DNA of 64,000 bases from Microcoleus sp. bin48.metabat.b7b8b9.023 (GCF_013299185.1 NZ_JAAFKG010000020.1:1-64000); one strand, 5' to 3'. Shown: positions 34,114-43,526, counted from the first letter of the stretch. The notes: generated by a model from the sequence alone, not told the origin. Program-made: numbers and translations.

Positions 34114-34515
34114 ATTCATGTAAATCAATCCAGAATGAAAGTTGAAAAAATATCATTTTTTCGCTTTCCTTCTAATTTTAATAGATATTTACAATACAGT
34201 GTGTCGAATTATAGATGCAGTTTAAAAACATTGATAATTGCAGACAAACCGATGAATTTACAAAAGTTAATAGTAGTTGCTTGTAGTGCGATCGTCCTAA
34301 AATTATCAAGACACGGCAATGCCGTGTCCTGACTCCGAAGTTGCGTTCATATCATGTCCGGTCAATTACCATCACAAGAACAGTTTGTAGTGCGGACTTC
34401 AGTCCGCAGCATTTTGCAGTTTGTAGTGCGGACTTCAGTCCGCAGCATTTTGCAGTTTGTAGTGCGGACTACGAACTTATCTGATTGCGGTTAATCGATC
34501 GGATACGATATCAAA
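34114..34515. repeat. Gap with a 19-bp palindrome and three 36-bp R1-type direct repeats
   Basis: A hairpin, GACACGGC-AAT-GCCGTGTC, lies at 34310-34328. CAGTTTGTAGTGCGGACTTC units at 34381, 34417 and 34453 repeat every 36 bp, and the third unit is truncated. Nothing coding is supported. Confidence 0.75.
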
Positions 34516-35148
34516 CTAATTTCCAGTCACTTCACGGATAATCAAACTGTACTTACCTCTACCTTTTGGAGGTGGATCGTAAGCATTGACAACTACTCGG
34601 TAGCGACCGCTTGCAGACAAGGTAAGAGTTAGCTCAGAATTGGAATTTTGCTGCGTGACATCATCATTTTCTCCCAGTAGCTCGCCCTGGGAGTTGAGGA
34701 CAGCCAGATAAGTATCAAACTCGCTACTTTCTACATTGACAACCACTTTCTGACCCTGAGTGCCTTCAAAGGTGTACTCATCGTACAAACTGCTGTCCGA
34801 GGGCAGTACCGAAGACTTAGAAGTTGTGAGTTCTCCCTTTTGCTCTAAAATGATTTTAGACGATCGCCCATCAGGACTTGGCGAAGGTTGTACAGTTGGG
34901 GTCTGAGTTGACGAGGGCTTTGGAGTTGGCGGCCCGGAAGGCGACGGGTTGGGGCTTGCTTGAGCTAAAACAGCCTTGCCCGCTTGACTCGCATTATGTA
35001 CATTTTGAGGAAATTCTGCTGAAAGGATCGGGGAAATGCTGTTGGTAACTCCACCTAAATTTGACACTGGTACGGAGAGAGTCGGTTTCCCAGAAAAAAT
35101 AGCTAGTAGAGCAATTGGCGCGATCGCCCAAAATCTAATTTGACCCAT
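34516..35148 (-). CDS. Secreted protein with a bacterial pre-peptidase C-terminal (PPC) domain
   Basis: A 210-residue exported protein. It has a signal peptide (~1-26, IALLAIFSGKPTLS), a Pro/Ser/Thr-rich linker (~60-95, PTPKPSSTQTPTVQPSPSP) and one PPC-type beta-sandwich (~100-205). That domain has SSLYDEYTFEGTQGQKVVVNVES and SGRYRVVVNAYDPP. There is no catalytic domain. The PPC domain closely resembles the second PPC domain of the protease encoded just upstream on the same strand, which suggests duplication and a shared extracellular role. Confidence 0.82.
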   Translation of the reverse strand: MGQIRFWAIAPIALLAIFSGKPTLSVPVSNLGGVTNSISPILSAEFPQNVHNASQAGKAVLAQASPNPSPSGPPTPKPSSTQTPTVQPSPSPDGRSSKIILEQKGELTTSKSSVLPSDSSLYDEYTFEGTQGQKVVVNVESSEFDTYLAVLNSQGELLGENDDVTQQNSNSELTLTLSASGRYRVVVNAYDPPPKGRGKYSLIIREVTGN

Positions 35149-35159
35149 GAATTACCTCG

Positions 35160-35225
35160 ATAGTCAGTTGACAGTTGACAGTTGACAGTTGACAGTTGAC
35201 CTGTGGCAGTTGACCTGTGGCAGTT
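35160..35225. repeat. Heptamer array (CAGTTGA)n between the two PPC genes
   Basis: About six GTTGACA-type heptamers, followed by two CCTGTGGCAGTTGA units. Confidence 0.8.
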
Positions 35226-35313
35226 GTCAATAGTCAGTTGTTAGTTGTTAGTTATGAGAATGAAGAACGTTTTAACTGCCAATCACTAATCACCAATTAC
35301 CAATTACCAACTT

Positions 35314-36762
35314 TTAGCGGATAGTTAGATTGTAACGACCCCGACCTGAAGCATCATAAGCATTGACAATCACGCGGTAGCGACCCGTAGCTGGCAAAGT
35401 AACGCTCAGAAACGCATTTTTGCTCGAATCGCTCGCATCGTCATTTTCTGCCACTAATTTGCCGTTAGGGTCAAAGATAGCCACATAGGGATCGAAATCT
35501 GTACTTTCCAGGGAAATGCTGACAGACTGACCCGATCGACCTTCAAAAGTATACTCGCGATACAGACTGTTATCAGAAGGCAATACCGGGCCACCTGCGA
35601 CTAAAGCGCCTTCTTCTTGCAAAATCGCCCGAGAAGGTGCGCTAGGAGCACTCGCTTTCAGTTCTAACGTATAAGCCCCCAACTGCCTAGCTTCGTTGGA
35701 ATTTGCCAGCAACGTGTAAGTGCCATCTGCTGGGAGCCTGACTGTAATTCGGGCGTTTTTATTGCCCGCTCCGTTATCATCTTGCGCGATTTCGCGCTCG
35801 TTGGGGCCGAGCAAAATTAAATAAGGGTCTATCTCTTGACTTTTCATTTCTATTGTGATTTGCTGTCCCGCTTTTCCCTCAAAGGAGTAGAGGTCAAAAA
35901 AGCTGTTGTCTGCGGGCAGAATGCTAGACTTGTCGGTAAGTTTGCCTGTGACGGCGGGCCCGTTTAACGCAACTTTTTGAGGTGATTTGTTGCCAAAGGG
36001 CGATCGCCTTTGAGCAACGCGGGGAGCTCGCCCTTCTCGCACCGCACTCAAGAAAGCTGGCACTTTGTCTATGACAATTGCAAAACCGATACCGATATTG
36101 CCTCCGCCCTGGCCGCGAGTAAAAATAGAAGTATTGACGCCAATTAATTCTCCAGAACTATTAAGTAGCGGGCCGCCGGAATTACCGGGATTGATGGCCG
36201 CGTCAGTTTGAATTAAGCCACGGGCTGCGTCGATGCGGCTGACAATTCCGACTGTAAAAGTACCTTGAAATCGACCGAAAGGATTGCCGATCGCAAATGC
36301 TTGTTGTCCGACTTTCACCGAACCGGCACGGGCTAAAGGAATTGTGGGCAAATTGTTTTGACCGCGAATCTTCACCACCGCTAAGTCTAAACCTTCTTCG
36401 CCGAATCCAACGACATCCGCGACCAGTTTTCTACCGTCTGACAAAATTATATTTACGGTACCGCCGGCAGAAACAACGTGAGCGTTGGTTAACACCATGC
36501 CGTCGGGGCTGATAATTGTGCCGCTACCGTTAGATTTAGCTGTATCGACGGTAACAACCGCCGGACTGGCTTTTTCGTATACCCGAATATTCGTTTGTTC
36601 TTCGGCATTTTCGGCGATCGGGCCTGTCCGAGGCACCGAGTTAAATTCCGCTAAATTTGCCTTCTGCTGTCCGGGGGGCACCTTAACAACCGCAGCAGCC
36701 CTGGCTGCAACCCCAACTATGAAAATTCCTGATACCGCTAAACTTAGAAGTTTGAAATTCAT
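35314..36762 (-). CDS. Secreted HtrA-like trypsin-type serine protease with two PPC domains
   Basis: A 482-residue protein with a signal peptide (~1-24). The protease domain runs from ~57 to ~240 with the triad His95 (LTNAHVV), Asp126 (LDLAVV) and Ser195 (GNSGGPL). Two PPC beta-sandwiches at ~265-370 and ~385-481 take the place of the PDZ domains found in HtrA/DegP. PPC domains often mediate secretion or binding to extracellular material. It may act on periplasmic or surface proteins. It is tandem with the single-PPC gene downstream (166-bp gap), possibly co-expressed. Confidence 0.88.
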   Translation of the reverse strand: MNFKLLSLAVSGIFIVGVAARAAAVVKVPPGQQKANLAEFNSVPRTGPIAENAEEQTNIRVYEKASPAVVTVDTAKSNGSGTIISPDGMVLTNAHVVSAGGTVNIILSDGRKLVADVVGFGEEGLDLAVVKIRGQNNLPTIPLARAGSVKVGQQAFAIGNPFGRFQGTFTVGIVSRIDAARGLIQTDAAINPGNSGGPLLNSSGELIGVNTSIFTRGQGGGNIGIGFAIVIDKVPAFLSAVREGRAPRVAQRRSPFGNKSPQKVALNGPAVTGKLTDKSSILPADNSFFDLYSFEGKAGQQITIEMKSQEIDPYLILLGPNEREIAQDDNGAGNKNARITVRLPADGTYTLLANSNEARQLGAYTLELKASAPSAPSRAILQEEGALVAGGPVLPSDNSLYREYTFEGRSGQSVSISLESTDFDPYVAIFDPNGKLVAENDDASDSSKNAFLSVTLPATGRYRVIVNAYDASGRGRYNLTIR

Positions 36763-36960
36763 GATCGTGAATTAGTATTTTTTAACGATCGGCAGTTAGC
36801 AGTTAGGTGTTCGGGTCAACTGCTAACTATGACCTGTAATTATTTTAGGACTTGGAGAAGGGTATGGATAAATTAAAGCTTGAGATTGCTTTAAGATTTC
36901 GCCTGCTGCTGAGTTTTCGGTAAGTCGATCGACTTATAGGGCCAGAGTTTGGTTGCAAAA

Positions 36961-38100
36961 CTAAGATAAGCCAGCAGTTTCGGCAATTCTCGAATCTTCT
37001 GGCGGGCGATCGACAATATACTTAAGATTAGCGTCCCGCACCACAGCATCCTCATCGCCATAGAAAAAAGACAGCAAAGCAAAACGCTCACCGCTAATCA
37101 TCGCCGTCGCTTCGTGCAGCAAAGAACACGAAAAAATAATCGCCGTGCCAGAATCTCCTTTATAACCGTGCGGCGCGTACTCCGGAAACCGCAAAAATCC
37201 CCCCGTGTACTCCCCCACATTCAAATTCAAAGTCATCGCAAACCTGCGGTGTACCGTACCTTTGCTCGTATTGTCGCGGTGTGGATGAAAATAACCGCCA
37301 CTTTGGGCATCGTAACAAGCTATTAAATACCGTTCAAACCGAGTAATTTTAAACTGGAAAGCTTTTTGTACTTCCGGTACCACCCTACGCAGAATAATCG
37401 CACTCAATTGTCGCTGCAAATTCGGGTTTTCAATAAATAAATCTCGACGTTTCTTGAAATTATCATCGTGAATGCCAACAGTTTTCCCGTCTATTTGCCT
37501 CATAAAACCTGAGGGAGTGCCGCCGTCAGCCTTGTATATATCGATCAAACTGCGACAAGATGCTTTGTCCAAAACGTTAGGAATTACCAACACCGGGGCG
37601 TGGCGAGTGGCGGCTCGGGCTTCCTCAATTGGGGGCAAAGTTTTCATAAAATCCAACACTTGCTGAGCGTGTTGGTGTGGCTCGCCAATGGGTAAAATGT
37701 TAATTACCTGAAGGTTTTCGTTGAGAACAAAAGTTTGGGGGGCATATTGAACTCCTCCAACTCCATTTTCTTCAACATTTTGGGAAACAGCGTACTGCTG
37801 GCTGAGTTTTTTGTCGAAATCCCAGAAAAAGATGAATGACGGAGCAATTAGTGTGGCTCTGTTTTGTTCTTTGTCTGCTGCATCAACGCTCACTCCGAAC
37901 AGCGGTACTTGCAAAGTCTTGAATTCTTCTGAAAGCTCTTGAAAGTTTTTGAGGATAACTTGGATTTGTTCAAAAGCTGCGCTAGCAAAGAAAAACAGCA
38001 CGACTCGTCGGCCGCCAACCGTCGAGAAATGAAATAAGGGGTTATTGCTCGAAGCAATCGAAAACCAAGGAGCCGGGTCTCCTATTTCCAGTAAGGGCAT
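36961..38100 (-). CDS. Redoxin-like / prolyl 4-hydroxylase-type 2OG-Fe(II) oxygenase fusion
   Basis: A 379-residue two-domain protein. Residues ~1-160 form an AhpC/TSA-like thioredoxin fold (IGDPAPWFSI, VLFFFASAAF, PLFGVSVDAADKEQ, APQTFVLNENLQV). The position of the peroxidatic Cys is occupied by Ala/Ser. Residues ~170-375 are a P4H-like oxygenase with iron ligands in HPHRDN (His, Asp) and HEAT (distal His), and the 2-oxoglutarate Arg in SGERFALL. The second domain should hydroxylate a protein side chain. The first is probably a binding or regulatory module. The gene has no operon partner. Confidence 0.85.
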   Translation of the reverse strand: MPLLEIGDPAPWFSIASSNNPLFHFSTVGGRRVVLFFFASAAFEQIQVILKNFQELSEEFKTLQVPLFGVSVDAADKEQNRATLIAPSFIFFWDFDKKLSQQYAVSQNVEENGVGGVQYAPQTFVLNENLQVINILPIGEPHQHAQQVLDFMKTLPPIEEARAATRHAPVLVIPNVLDKASCRSLIDIYKADGGTPSGFMRQIDGKTVGIHDDNFKKRRDLFIENPNLQRQLSAIILRRVVPEVQKAFQFKITRFERYLIACYDAQSGGYFHPHRDNTSKGTVHRRFAMTLNLNVGEYTGGFLRFPEYAPHGYKGDSGTAIIFSCSLLHEATAMISGERFALLSFFYGDEDAVVRDANLKYIVDRPPEDSRIAETAGLS

Positions 38101-38187
38101 ATTGATGATTTTAGATTTTAGATTTTAGATTTTAGACTATTGTACTTTGGGTTAGTTCCAGAATTTGTATTTTGTGCGATCGCAAAG

Positions 38188-38248
38188 ATTTGTAGTGATG
38201 ACCTTCGTCCGCAAATATGAGAAGGACTAAAGTCCTCACTACAAACCT
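38188..38248. repeat. R1 palindromic repeat
   Basis: A slightly diverged copy of the GTAGTGAGGACTTTAGTCC family, in the gap before the second tnpB. Confidence 0.8.
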
Positions 38249-38394
38249 CATAAGGATTATTTATAGGAATACTATTAAATATATTTCAAGATTGTTTTTA
38301 TTAGCTTTTTTCACTACTTTAGTTATTTAAACATTCTAAGATCTGAGAATAAGTAGATGGGCATCAATAAACGCAACGTGAACAAACCTGACGG

Positions 38395-39828
38395 TCAACT
38401 GAGTACAGTTAGACCGCAGGCTTCTTTTTCCTTTTTTGCAAAGGCTTTTTTGAGTGACGGAGTTCCCCCGCCACTTTCGTGATTCAGACCAATTTTCTTG
38501 ATAAGTTTGGCCGAATTTTCATCTCGATCCAAAGACTCGCCGCACTGACAAGAATGCCACCGCTGGGATAATTCTTTCGGAACTTTGTTGAGGCAATGCC
38601 AACAATGCTGGGAAGTTCCCTTCGGATCGACAAACAAAACGATTTTACCCAATTTCCAGGCGACATACTTGAGGACGTTGGCAAATTGACCGTGAGCAGC
38701 ATCAAGTATTGATTTATTCAAGCCACTTTTAGCCGCTTGACCGTTTGGCAGATAAACCAGACTACCGTTTTCAATCTCAGTCTTGGGTTTGGCACATCTA
38801 GTTAGATTCTTGAGACTCAAATCTTCAACCACTAAAACATCGCATTTGCCAAACAACTCATGTGCTGTTTTGAATTGAAAATCAAGTCTCGCTAAGGCTA
38901 CAAATTGATGCAGCTTAGAAATTTTGTCTTTGATAATTTTCCAAGGCTTAGAACCTTTAACTCTCGACGCTAGTTTCGCCTGAAGATGAGCTAATTTCTC
39001 GGCAGATTTCCTCAAGAACCTAGGATTTTCAATCCTTTCGCCATTAGAAAGGTAAGCGTAATTGGTAATTCCCAAGTCAATACCAAGAGTGTTTTCATCA
39101 GTCGGTTGAATTTCGGCAACCGTCACGGGAACCGTCTTATCTTCTAGCGTCAGGGCAATATACCACCCGTCTGCTCCTTTGATAACTGTCCCCGTCTTAA
39201 CCGTGAATCCTGTAGGTATTGGACGATGGAATGCCATCGGTATTTGACCTATTTTGGCAAGGTTAATACAAATCCTATTTTGCTGATCCTTGATAATATC
39301 TAAATTATCTAATTGGGGATAAGTGAAAGATTTGTAGTAATGGAATCCTTTAAACCGAGGCTTGCCTCTACGATTGCCATTTTTGTCGGGCGTGGTGAAA
39401 TTTGAGAAGGAAGTTTCCACTCGGTTGACCACATCCTGCAAAACTTGAGAATTCAAAACTTTGTAGTCAGGAAACAGCTTCTTAATGTTTTTTAGATCGG
39501 CTAACTGGATGGTTTGCCACTGCACATATCCGCCTTCAATGTTTGAAAAAACATCACCTTTCCTGGTTACAGGATTGCCTGACTCATCCTTCTTTCTGCC
39601 ATCCCTAGTTTGCACTCTGGTCAAGGGAATATTTTGATAAATCTCGTCAACAGGTACTATGGATGCAGTTAAAGGGCAAGAGTTGACGGGTGTTCTCGTT
39701 GCTTCCCACCATATAAATCTTTCGCTCAATCGGTAGTTGTACTGACGGCGGCATAGTTCTAGGTGAGTCGCAATCGTTACCAATTGGGTTTTTGTGGGCT
39801 TGAGGCGGTATTTGTACGTCAGTTGCAT
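38395..39828 (-). CDS. tnpB: TnpB-type RNA-guided endonuclease (IS200/IS605/IS1341 family), intact
   Basis: A 477-residue protein from the ATG at 39828. That start has a GGAAG box, whereas the longer frame from 39882 lacks one. It starts MQLTYKYRLKPTKTQ. RuvC residues are Asp in LGIDLGITNYAY, Glu in VVEDLSL and Asp in LDRDENSA. The zinc finger has HCWHC and CQCG. It is longer than the usual ~400 residues because of an N-terminal insertion (~60-120). TnpB cuts DNA using an RNA from the element's right end and helps keep the element in place. No tnpA is near. The two tnpB copies in the window belong to different subfamilies. Confidence 0.88.
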   Translation of the reverse strand: MQLTYKYRLKPTKTQLVTIATHLELCRRQYNYRLSERFIWWEATRTPVNSCPLTASIVPVDEIYQNIPLTRVQTRDGRKKDESGNPVTRKGDVFSNIEGGYVQWQTIQLADLKNIKKLFPDYKVLNSQVLQDVVNRVETSFSNFTTPDKNGNRRGKPRFKGFHYYKSFTYPQLDNLDIIKDQQNRICINLAKIGQIPMAFHRPIPTGFTVKTGTVIKGADGWYIALTLEDKTVPVTVAEIQPTDENTLGIDLGITNYAYLSNGERIENPRFLRKSAEKLAHLQAKLASRVKGSKPWKIIKDKISKLHQFVALARLDFQFKTAHELFGKCDVLVVEDLSLKNLTRCAKPKTEIENGSLVYLPNGQAAKSGLNKSILDAAHGQFANVLKYVAWKLGKIVLFVDPKGTSQHCWHCLNKVPKELSQRWHSCQCGESLDRDENSAKLIKKIGLNHESGGGTPSLKKAFAKKEKEACGLTVLS

Positions 39829-40111
39829 AGAAACTTCCTTTTTTTTCGACCTGCTCACAGTTTTAGCACTTAGGAAGTACATTGAAAATCAAGACGCCCC
39901 CGAAGACTAATTCATCGTGGCTAAGCTTAATTGTCGGCTTCCGTTCCTCCATCCGACGAGCCTTTCATCCCTCCGGTAATTCATTCGGGGTACTTCGCTT
40001 AACGCTCAGATTCATCCCCTCTGAATATACCGAGGGACTTCTCGGCTGGCAGTTAATATTTGTCTCGATCGCGCGAGAAATGTTTAGTTTAACCCACCTA
40101 CTTATCTTTGT
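39829..40111. mobile_element. Probable left-end region of the second tnpB element
   Basis: 283 bp upstream of tnpB with short inverted motifs (TCATCCCCTCTGAA, CCGAGGGACTTCTCGG near 40031-40045) and no gene. The exact element end could not be fixed. Confidence 0.4.
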
Positions 40112-40924
40112 CTATTTGTCGAAATTGGGGGAACTATCCGGTTGGTCTTCCGGGTATTCTACGGGGCGATACTCCACGTAGTCTGATGGCGGTGCTTCTA
40201 TCTCGCGGTTGCCGGGGCGAGACCTTGATGCTTCGGAAGGCCGGGGTTTTTTGGTTCTCGGCGGCGCGTCAGAACTGCGGTTTTCCGAAGTTGGGGGGCG
40301 GTTGCGGCTGCTGCGGGCCGGTCTTTCTTCGGGGTTGTCTGAAACGTCCCAGTTGTCAGAGCCTTGGGCGGGCGGGGCTTCTGGGCGCGCCGGACGTTTG
40401 CGCGAGGGAGGGCGATCGATCGACTCCCGAGATGCGTTCGCGCTACCGTTGCGATTCGACGAGGGACGGCGGCGGGGCTCATCGTCGTAGACTTCCCGCG
40501 AGGAACGATTTTCTTGACTGCCTCTAATCCGGGGACGCTGCGGGTAGTCTTCCTCTGGTTCTATCTGGTCGAAGTCGTTATCGTAGCCATCGTAAGCGTA
40601 GGCGTTGCTGACTGGTCGCTCTTCATCTACGTATTGGGAGCGACTTTTAGCTTGGGCTGTGGTCGCTCCCCGCAGTTTGATGCTTTCGGCTGCAAAAAAT
40701 ATGGCGGAACCTGCAAGTAAAAATTGACCGAATGCCAGAATTGGGTCAAGCCGCCATCCTTGAAATAACAGAATACCGCCACAGAGCAAGCCCACGGCTG
40801 CAAAAAAAATATCGTGGTCTCGGGCTAGTTTGGGACGCCACGATCGCAGAAAGTACAGTCCTGCCCCTGCTACTGCTAGGATGATCCCTAACAGGCTGCT
40901 CAAGTTCAATCCTAAATTGACCAT
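40112..40924 (-). CDS. ycf66: Ycf66 family membrane protein
   Basis: A 270-residue protein. Three hydrophobic helices lie in the first ~90 residues (LSSLLGIILAVAGAGLYFLRSW, DIFFAAVGLLCGGILLF, AFGQFLLAGSAIFFAAESI). A long, highly charged, Arg/Pro/Ser/Asp-rich tail (~100-270) is probably disordered. The N-terminal part matches the Ycf66 family of cyanobacteria and plastids, whose function is unsettled. It lies 292 bp downstream of psbX on the same strand. That order recurs in cyanobacteria as I remember it, suggesting a link to photosystem II or thylakoids. Low-complexity codon use creates long spurious frames on the other strand. Confidence 0.88.
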   Translation of the reverse strand: MVNLGLNLSSLLGIILAVAGAGLYFLRSWRPKLARDHDIFFAAVGLLCGGILLFQGWRLDPILAFGQFLLAGSAIFFAAESIKLRGATTAQAKSRSQYVDEERPVSNAYAYDGYDNDFDQIEPEEDYPQRPRIRGSQENRSSREVYDDEPRRRPSSNRNGSANASRESIDRPPSRKRPARPEAPPAQGSDNWDVSDNPEERPARSSRNRPPTSENRSSDAPPRTKKPRPSEASRSRPGNREIEAPPSDYVEYRPVEYPEDQPDSSPNFDK

Positions 40925-41084
40925 TAGCCTATCTCCTATCTCTTTCCTATGTTAGCGAGTTAGATTTTACATCTATCAATAAGTCTGTCAGTCTGTTATC
41001 CCGACTGTGGTTTCACAGGGCAGCATCCGGTGAAGCTTTCAGAACAGGGAAGCGCACCTTATAGTTATGAGTTTAACGGGAAAA

Positions 41085-41143
41085 AACCTCAGCTTGGCCG
41101 TCAACCGAAGGTTTTGCCTTCACAGTTGCTGGTAGCCGAGGTT
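41085..41143 (-). terminator. Branched terminator or attenuator between psbX and ycf66
   Basis: On the minus strand AACCTCGGCT pairs with AGCTGAGGTT, followed by TTTT, with a smaller AACCTTCGGTT hairpin in the loop. It could end the psbX transcript or attenuate read-through into ycf66. The larger region 40950-41210 has several more complementary segments but matches no RNA family I can name. Confidence 0.45.
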
Positions 41144-41216
41144 TCACAAGCCGGAAAATGCCCGACGTGCAGCCGAATATTGACTTACAGCGCCTGACTT
41201 AAGTCCCGCCGACTTT

Positions 41217-41336
41217 TTAGGTGCGCTTGATTTTGTCTTTTTGGCTGATAAAGATCAGGGCGATGGTTGCTGGAATGACTACCAGCGAAACGCCGACCAG
41301 CAGGCTGTACAAAAAGTTCGCGAGTGAAGGAGTCAT
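41217..41336 (-). CDS. psbX: Photosystem II reaction centre protein PsbX
   Basis: A 39-residue single-helix thylakoid protein: MTPSLANFLYSLLVG, then a hydrophobic stretch, then the basic end ISQKDKIKRT. The start, helix and end match PsbX, which sits near cytochrome b559 and affects quinone exchange in photosystem II. The start is ATG at 41336 and the stop is TAA at 41217-41219. The length is normal. It lies upstream of ycf66 on the same strand. Confidence 0.93.
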   Translation of the reverse strand: MTPSLANFLYSLLVGVSLVVIPATIALIFISQKDKIKRT

Positions 41337-41618
41337 AAATTCAAGACCTTTGTTACAACAATTTGATTTTTATTAATTTTATCAGCAGTCAGTTCTCAGG
41401 GAGAAGTTCGGCAACGGATTTTGCAATGGATGTGGTGCTACCAGCAATATTTTTACCCTGAAAAACTCTAAACCTCTCAGCCTCAAACCCTCTAACTCTT
41501 TCCATCCGAAGGTATAAGGCCGGAATAATTCTGCCGATCGTGTTCGATCGCACCTGTGAAACGGTTAAAATTATGAAAGGCTGACTTCACAAAACTTAAG
41601 ATTTTCGAGATAAGACCC

Positions 41619-41903
41619 ATGACTGGTATTACCGTTGCAAGTTGGATTCTGGGCTCTGTTCTAGTATTGATGACTTTGCTATTTATTTTTCGGATCGTTC
41701 TGACTTGGTATCCCGAGGTGAATCTGAGTCGTTTACCGTTGAGTTTGATTGCTTGGCCGACGGAACCTTTTTTAGCCGTAACTAGAAAGATTGTACCGCC
41801 GATCGGCGGAGTGGACATTACGCCGATTATCTGGGTGGGCATCTGTAGCTTGCTGCGAGAAATGATGCTCGGCCAGCAAGGCATCCTGACGATGATGATG
41901 TAA
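41619..41903 (+). CDS. YggT family membrane protein
   Basis: A 94-residue protein with two hydrophobic helices separated by the family loop. The first helix is ~8-29 (SWILGSVLVLMTLLFIFRIVLTWYP). The loop has NLSRLPLSLIAWPTEPFLAVTRKIVPPIGGVDITPIIW. The second helix is near 62-85. YggT proteins are linked to thylakoid or cell-division-site organisation and to potassium/osmotic tolerance in other bacteria. The exact role here is unknown. The gene is monocistronic. Confidence 0.88.
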   Translation: MTGITVASWILGSVLVLMTLLFIFRIVLTWYPEVNLSRLPLSLIAWPTEPFLAVTRKIVPPIGGVDITPIIWVGICSLLREMMLGQQGILTMMM

Positions 41904-41921
41904 AATTTATTACTCACATCA

Positions 41922-42142
41922 AGGTACGTTGTTGCGCTTCAGCGCTCTTTTGCATATGTCAAGGAACCCAAATTAAATAATTTACACATATTTTGTGGGA
42001 TGGGCGTCCCGCCCGTCCTTTCTTGACGGGCGAGACGCCCATCCCACAATACTGTAAAATTTGTTACTCAAATCTAGGTACGTAGTTGCGATGAAAGCGC
42101 TCTTTTGCATATATAAGGAGCGCTGAAGCGCAACTACGTACC
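41922..42142. repeat. R3 half copies and an R8 hairpin
   Basis: An R3 half unit (GGTACGTTGTTGCGCTTCAG) starts at 41922. A hairpin at 41994-42048 has arms TGTGGGATGGGCGTCCCGCC and its near complement. An R3 palindrome lies at 42077-42142 (ends GGTACGTAGTTGCG and CAACTACGTACC). The R8 arm also appears near 4270 in the rsmI/pfkB gap. Confidence 0.85.
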
Positions 42143-42173
42143 TTTGTTGCTGGCAGGGTTTGATTAATGACCA

Positions 42174-43526
42174 CTAACCATTTTGGCCCATGAACTGTTC
42201 GACAAAATTCGTGTAAACTTCGCCCCTGAGAAACTCGGGGGAATCGAGGATTTTTTGGTGGAAACTGAGGGTGGTGGGGACGCCGGTGATGGCGCATTCC
42301 CGCAACGCCCGTTTCATCCTGCGGATGGCTGAAGGTCGATCGCGCCCCCATACAATCAATTTACCAATTAAAGAATCGTAGTAAGCCGGTATTTCGTAAT
42401 CGGTGTAAACGTGGGAGTCCATCCGCACGCCGGGGCCGCCAGGAGGCAAAAAGCCGGTGATTCTGCCGGGATGGGGCCGGAAATTGCGATCGGGGTCTTC
42501 AGCATTGATCCGACACTCGATCGCGTGACCATTGAGAATTACCTGGTTCTGCTTAATTTGCAGCTTTTCACCTTGGGCGATCCGAATTTGTTCCGCGATC
42601 AAGTCCAGCCCCGTAATCATCTCCGTCACAGTATGTTCTACCTGAATCCGAGTGTTCATTTCCATGAAGTAGAACTTGCCCGATTTGTCAAGCAAAAATT
42701 CCACAGTTCCCGCACCGGTGTAATTAATGGATTTAGCTGCGGCAATGGCGGCGTGCCCCATTTGATCGCGCAGTTTCTGGCTGAGGGCGGGGCTGGGCGC
42801 TTCTTCCAAGAGTTTCTGGTGTCGGCGCTGAATCGAACAATCTCTCTCGCCGAGGTGGATGACGTTACCGTAGTTGTCGGCGAGGATTTGGATTTCGATG
42901 TGGCGGGGTTTTTCGATGAATTTTTCGAGGTAGACTCCGGGATTACCGAAGGCTGCATCGGCTTCACCTTGGGCTGCTGAGAATAGTTTGGGGAGTTCCG
43001 ATGCTTCTCTGACTAGCCTCATGCCGCGGCCTCCACCGCCGGCTGTGGCTTTGATTATGACAGGATAACCGATGTCGCGGGCTATTGCTAAAGCTTCGCG
43101 ATCGTCCGCCAGCAATCCGCCGCTACCGGGAACTGTGGGGACTTTCACCCGCTGCATGGTTTCTTTGGCAGTAGATTTGTCACCCATCGCCCGCATCGCA
43201 GCCGGAGAGGGGCCAATGAAAGTAATTTGATGATCCGCGCAGATTTCGGCAAATCGGGCATTTTCGGCGAGGAAGCCATAGCCTGGGTGAATCGCTGCGG
43301 CGTTGCGCGTCAGGGCAGCCGAGATAATGTTAGGGATGTTTAAATAGCTTTTGCTACTGGTGGGGGGGCCGATGCAAACGGCTTCGTCGGCCAACTGAAC
43401 GTGCAGGGCGTGCTTGTCTACGGTGGAGTGAACGGCGACCGTGGCAATCCCCATTTCCTCGCAGGTGCGTAGTATGCGGAGGGCGATTTCCCCCCGATTA
43501 GCGATTAAAATTTTCGAGAACCCCAT
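42174..43526 (-). CDS. accC: Acetyl-CoA carboxylase biotin carboxylase subunit
   Basis: A 450-residue ATP-grasp enzyme that carboxylates biotin on AccB using bicarbonate and ATP in fatty acid synthesis. It has [16 protein letters not shown] at the start, [13 protein letters not shown], the glycine-rich ATP loop [46 protein letters not shown] and [15 protein letters not shown]. The length is normal. accB is not adjacent. tRNA-Leu lies upstream in the opposite orientation. The downstream gap is full of R3 palindromes. Confidence 0.97.
   Translation of the reverse strand: MGFSKILIANRGEIALRILRTCEEMGIATVAVHSTVDKHALHVQLADEAVCIGPPTSSKSYLNIPNIISAALTRNAAAIHPGYGFLAENARFAEICADHQITFIGPSPAAMRAMGDKSTAKETMQRVKVPTVPGSGGLLADDREALAIARDIGYPVIIKATAGGGGRGMRLVREASELPKLFSAAQGEADAAFGNPGVYLEKFIEKPRHIEIQILADNYGNVIHLGERDCSIQRRHQKLLEEAPSPALSQKLRDQMGHAAIAAAKSINYTGAGTVEFLLDKSGKFYFMEMNTRIQVEHTVTEMITGLDLIAEQIRIAQGEKLQIKQNQVILNGHAIECRINAEDPDRNFRPHPGRITGFLPPGGPGVRMDSHVYTDYEIPAYYDSLIGKLIVWGRDRPSAIRRMKRALRECAITGVPTTLSFHQKILDSPEFLRGEVYTNFVEQFMGQNG

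Noticed and set aside
40198-40482. Long opposite-strand frames over ycf66
   Set aside because: They arise from the GC-rich, low-complexity Arg/Pro/Ser tail of Ycf66.
41492-41917. 141-codon minus-strand frame over the YggT gene
   Set aside because: Shadow of the YggT family gene, whose plus-strand sequence has clear family residues.
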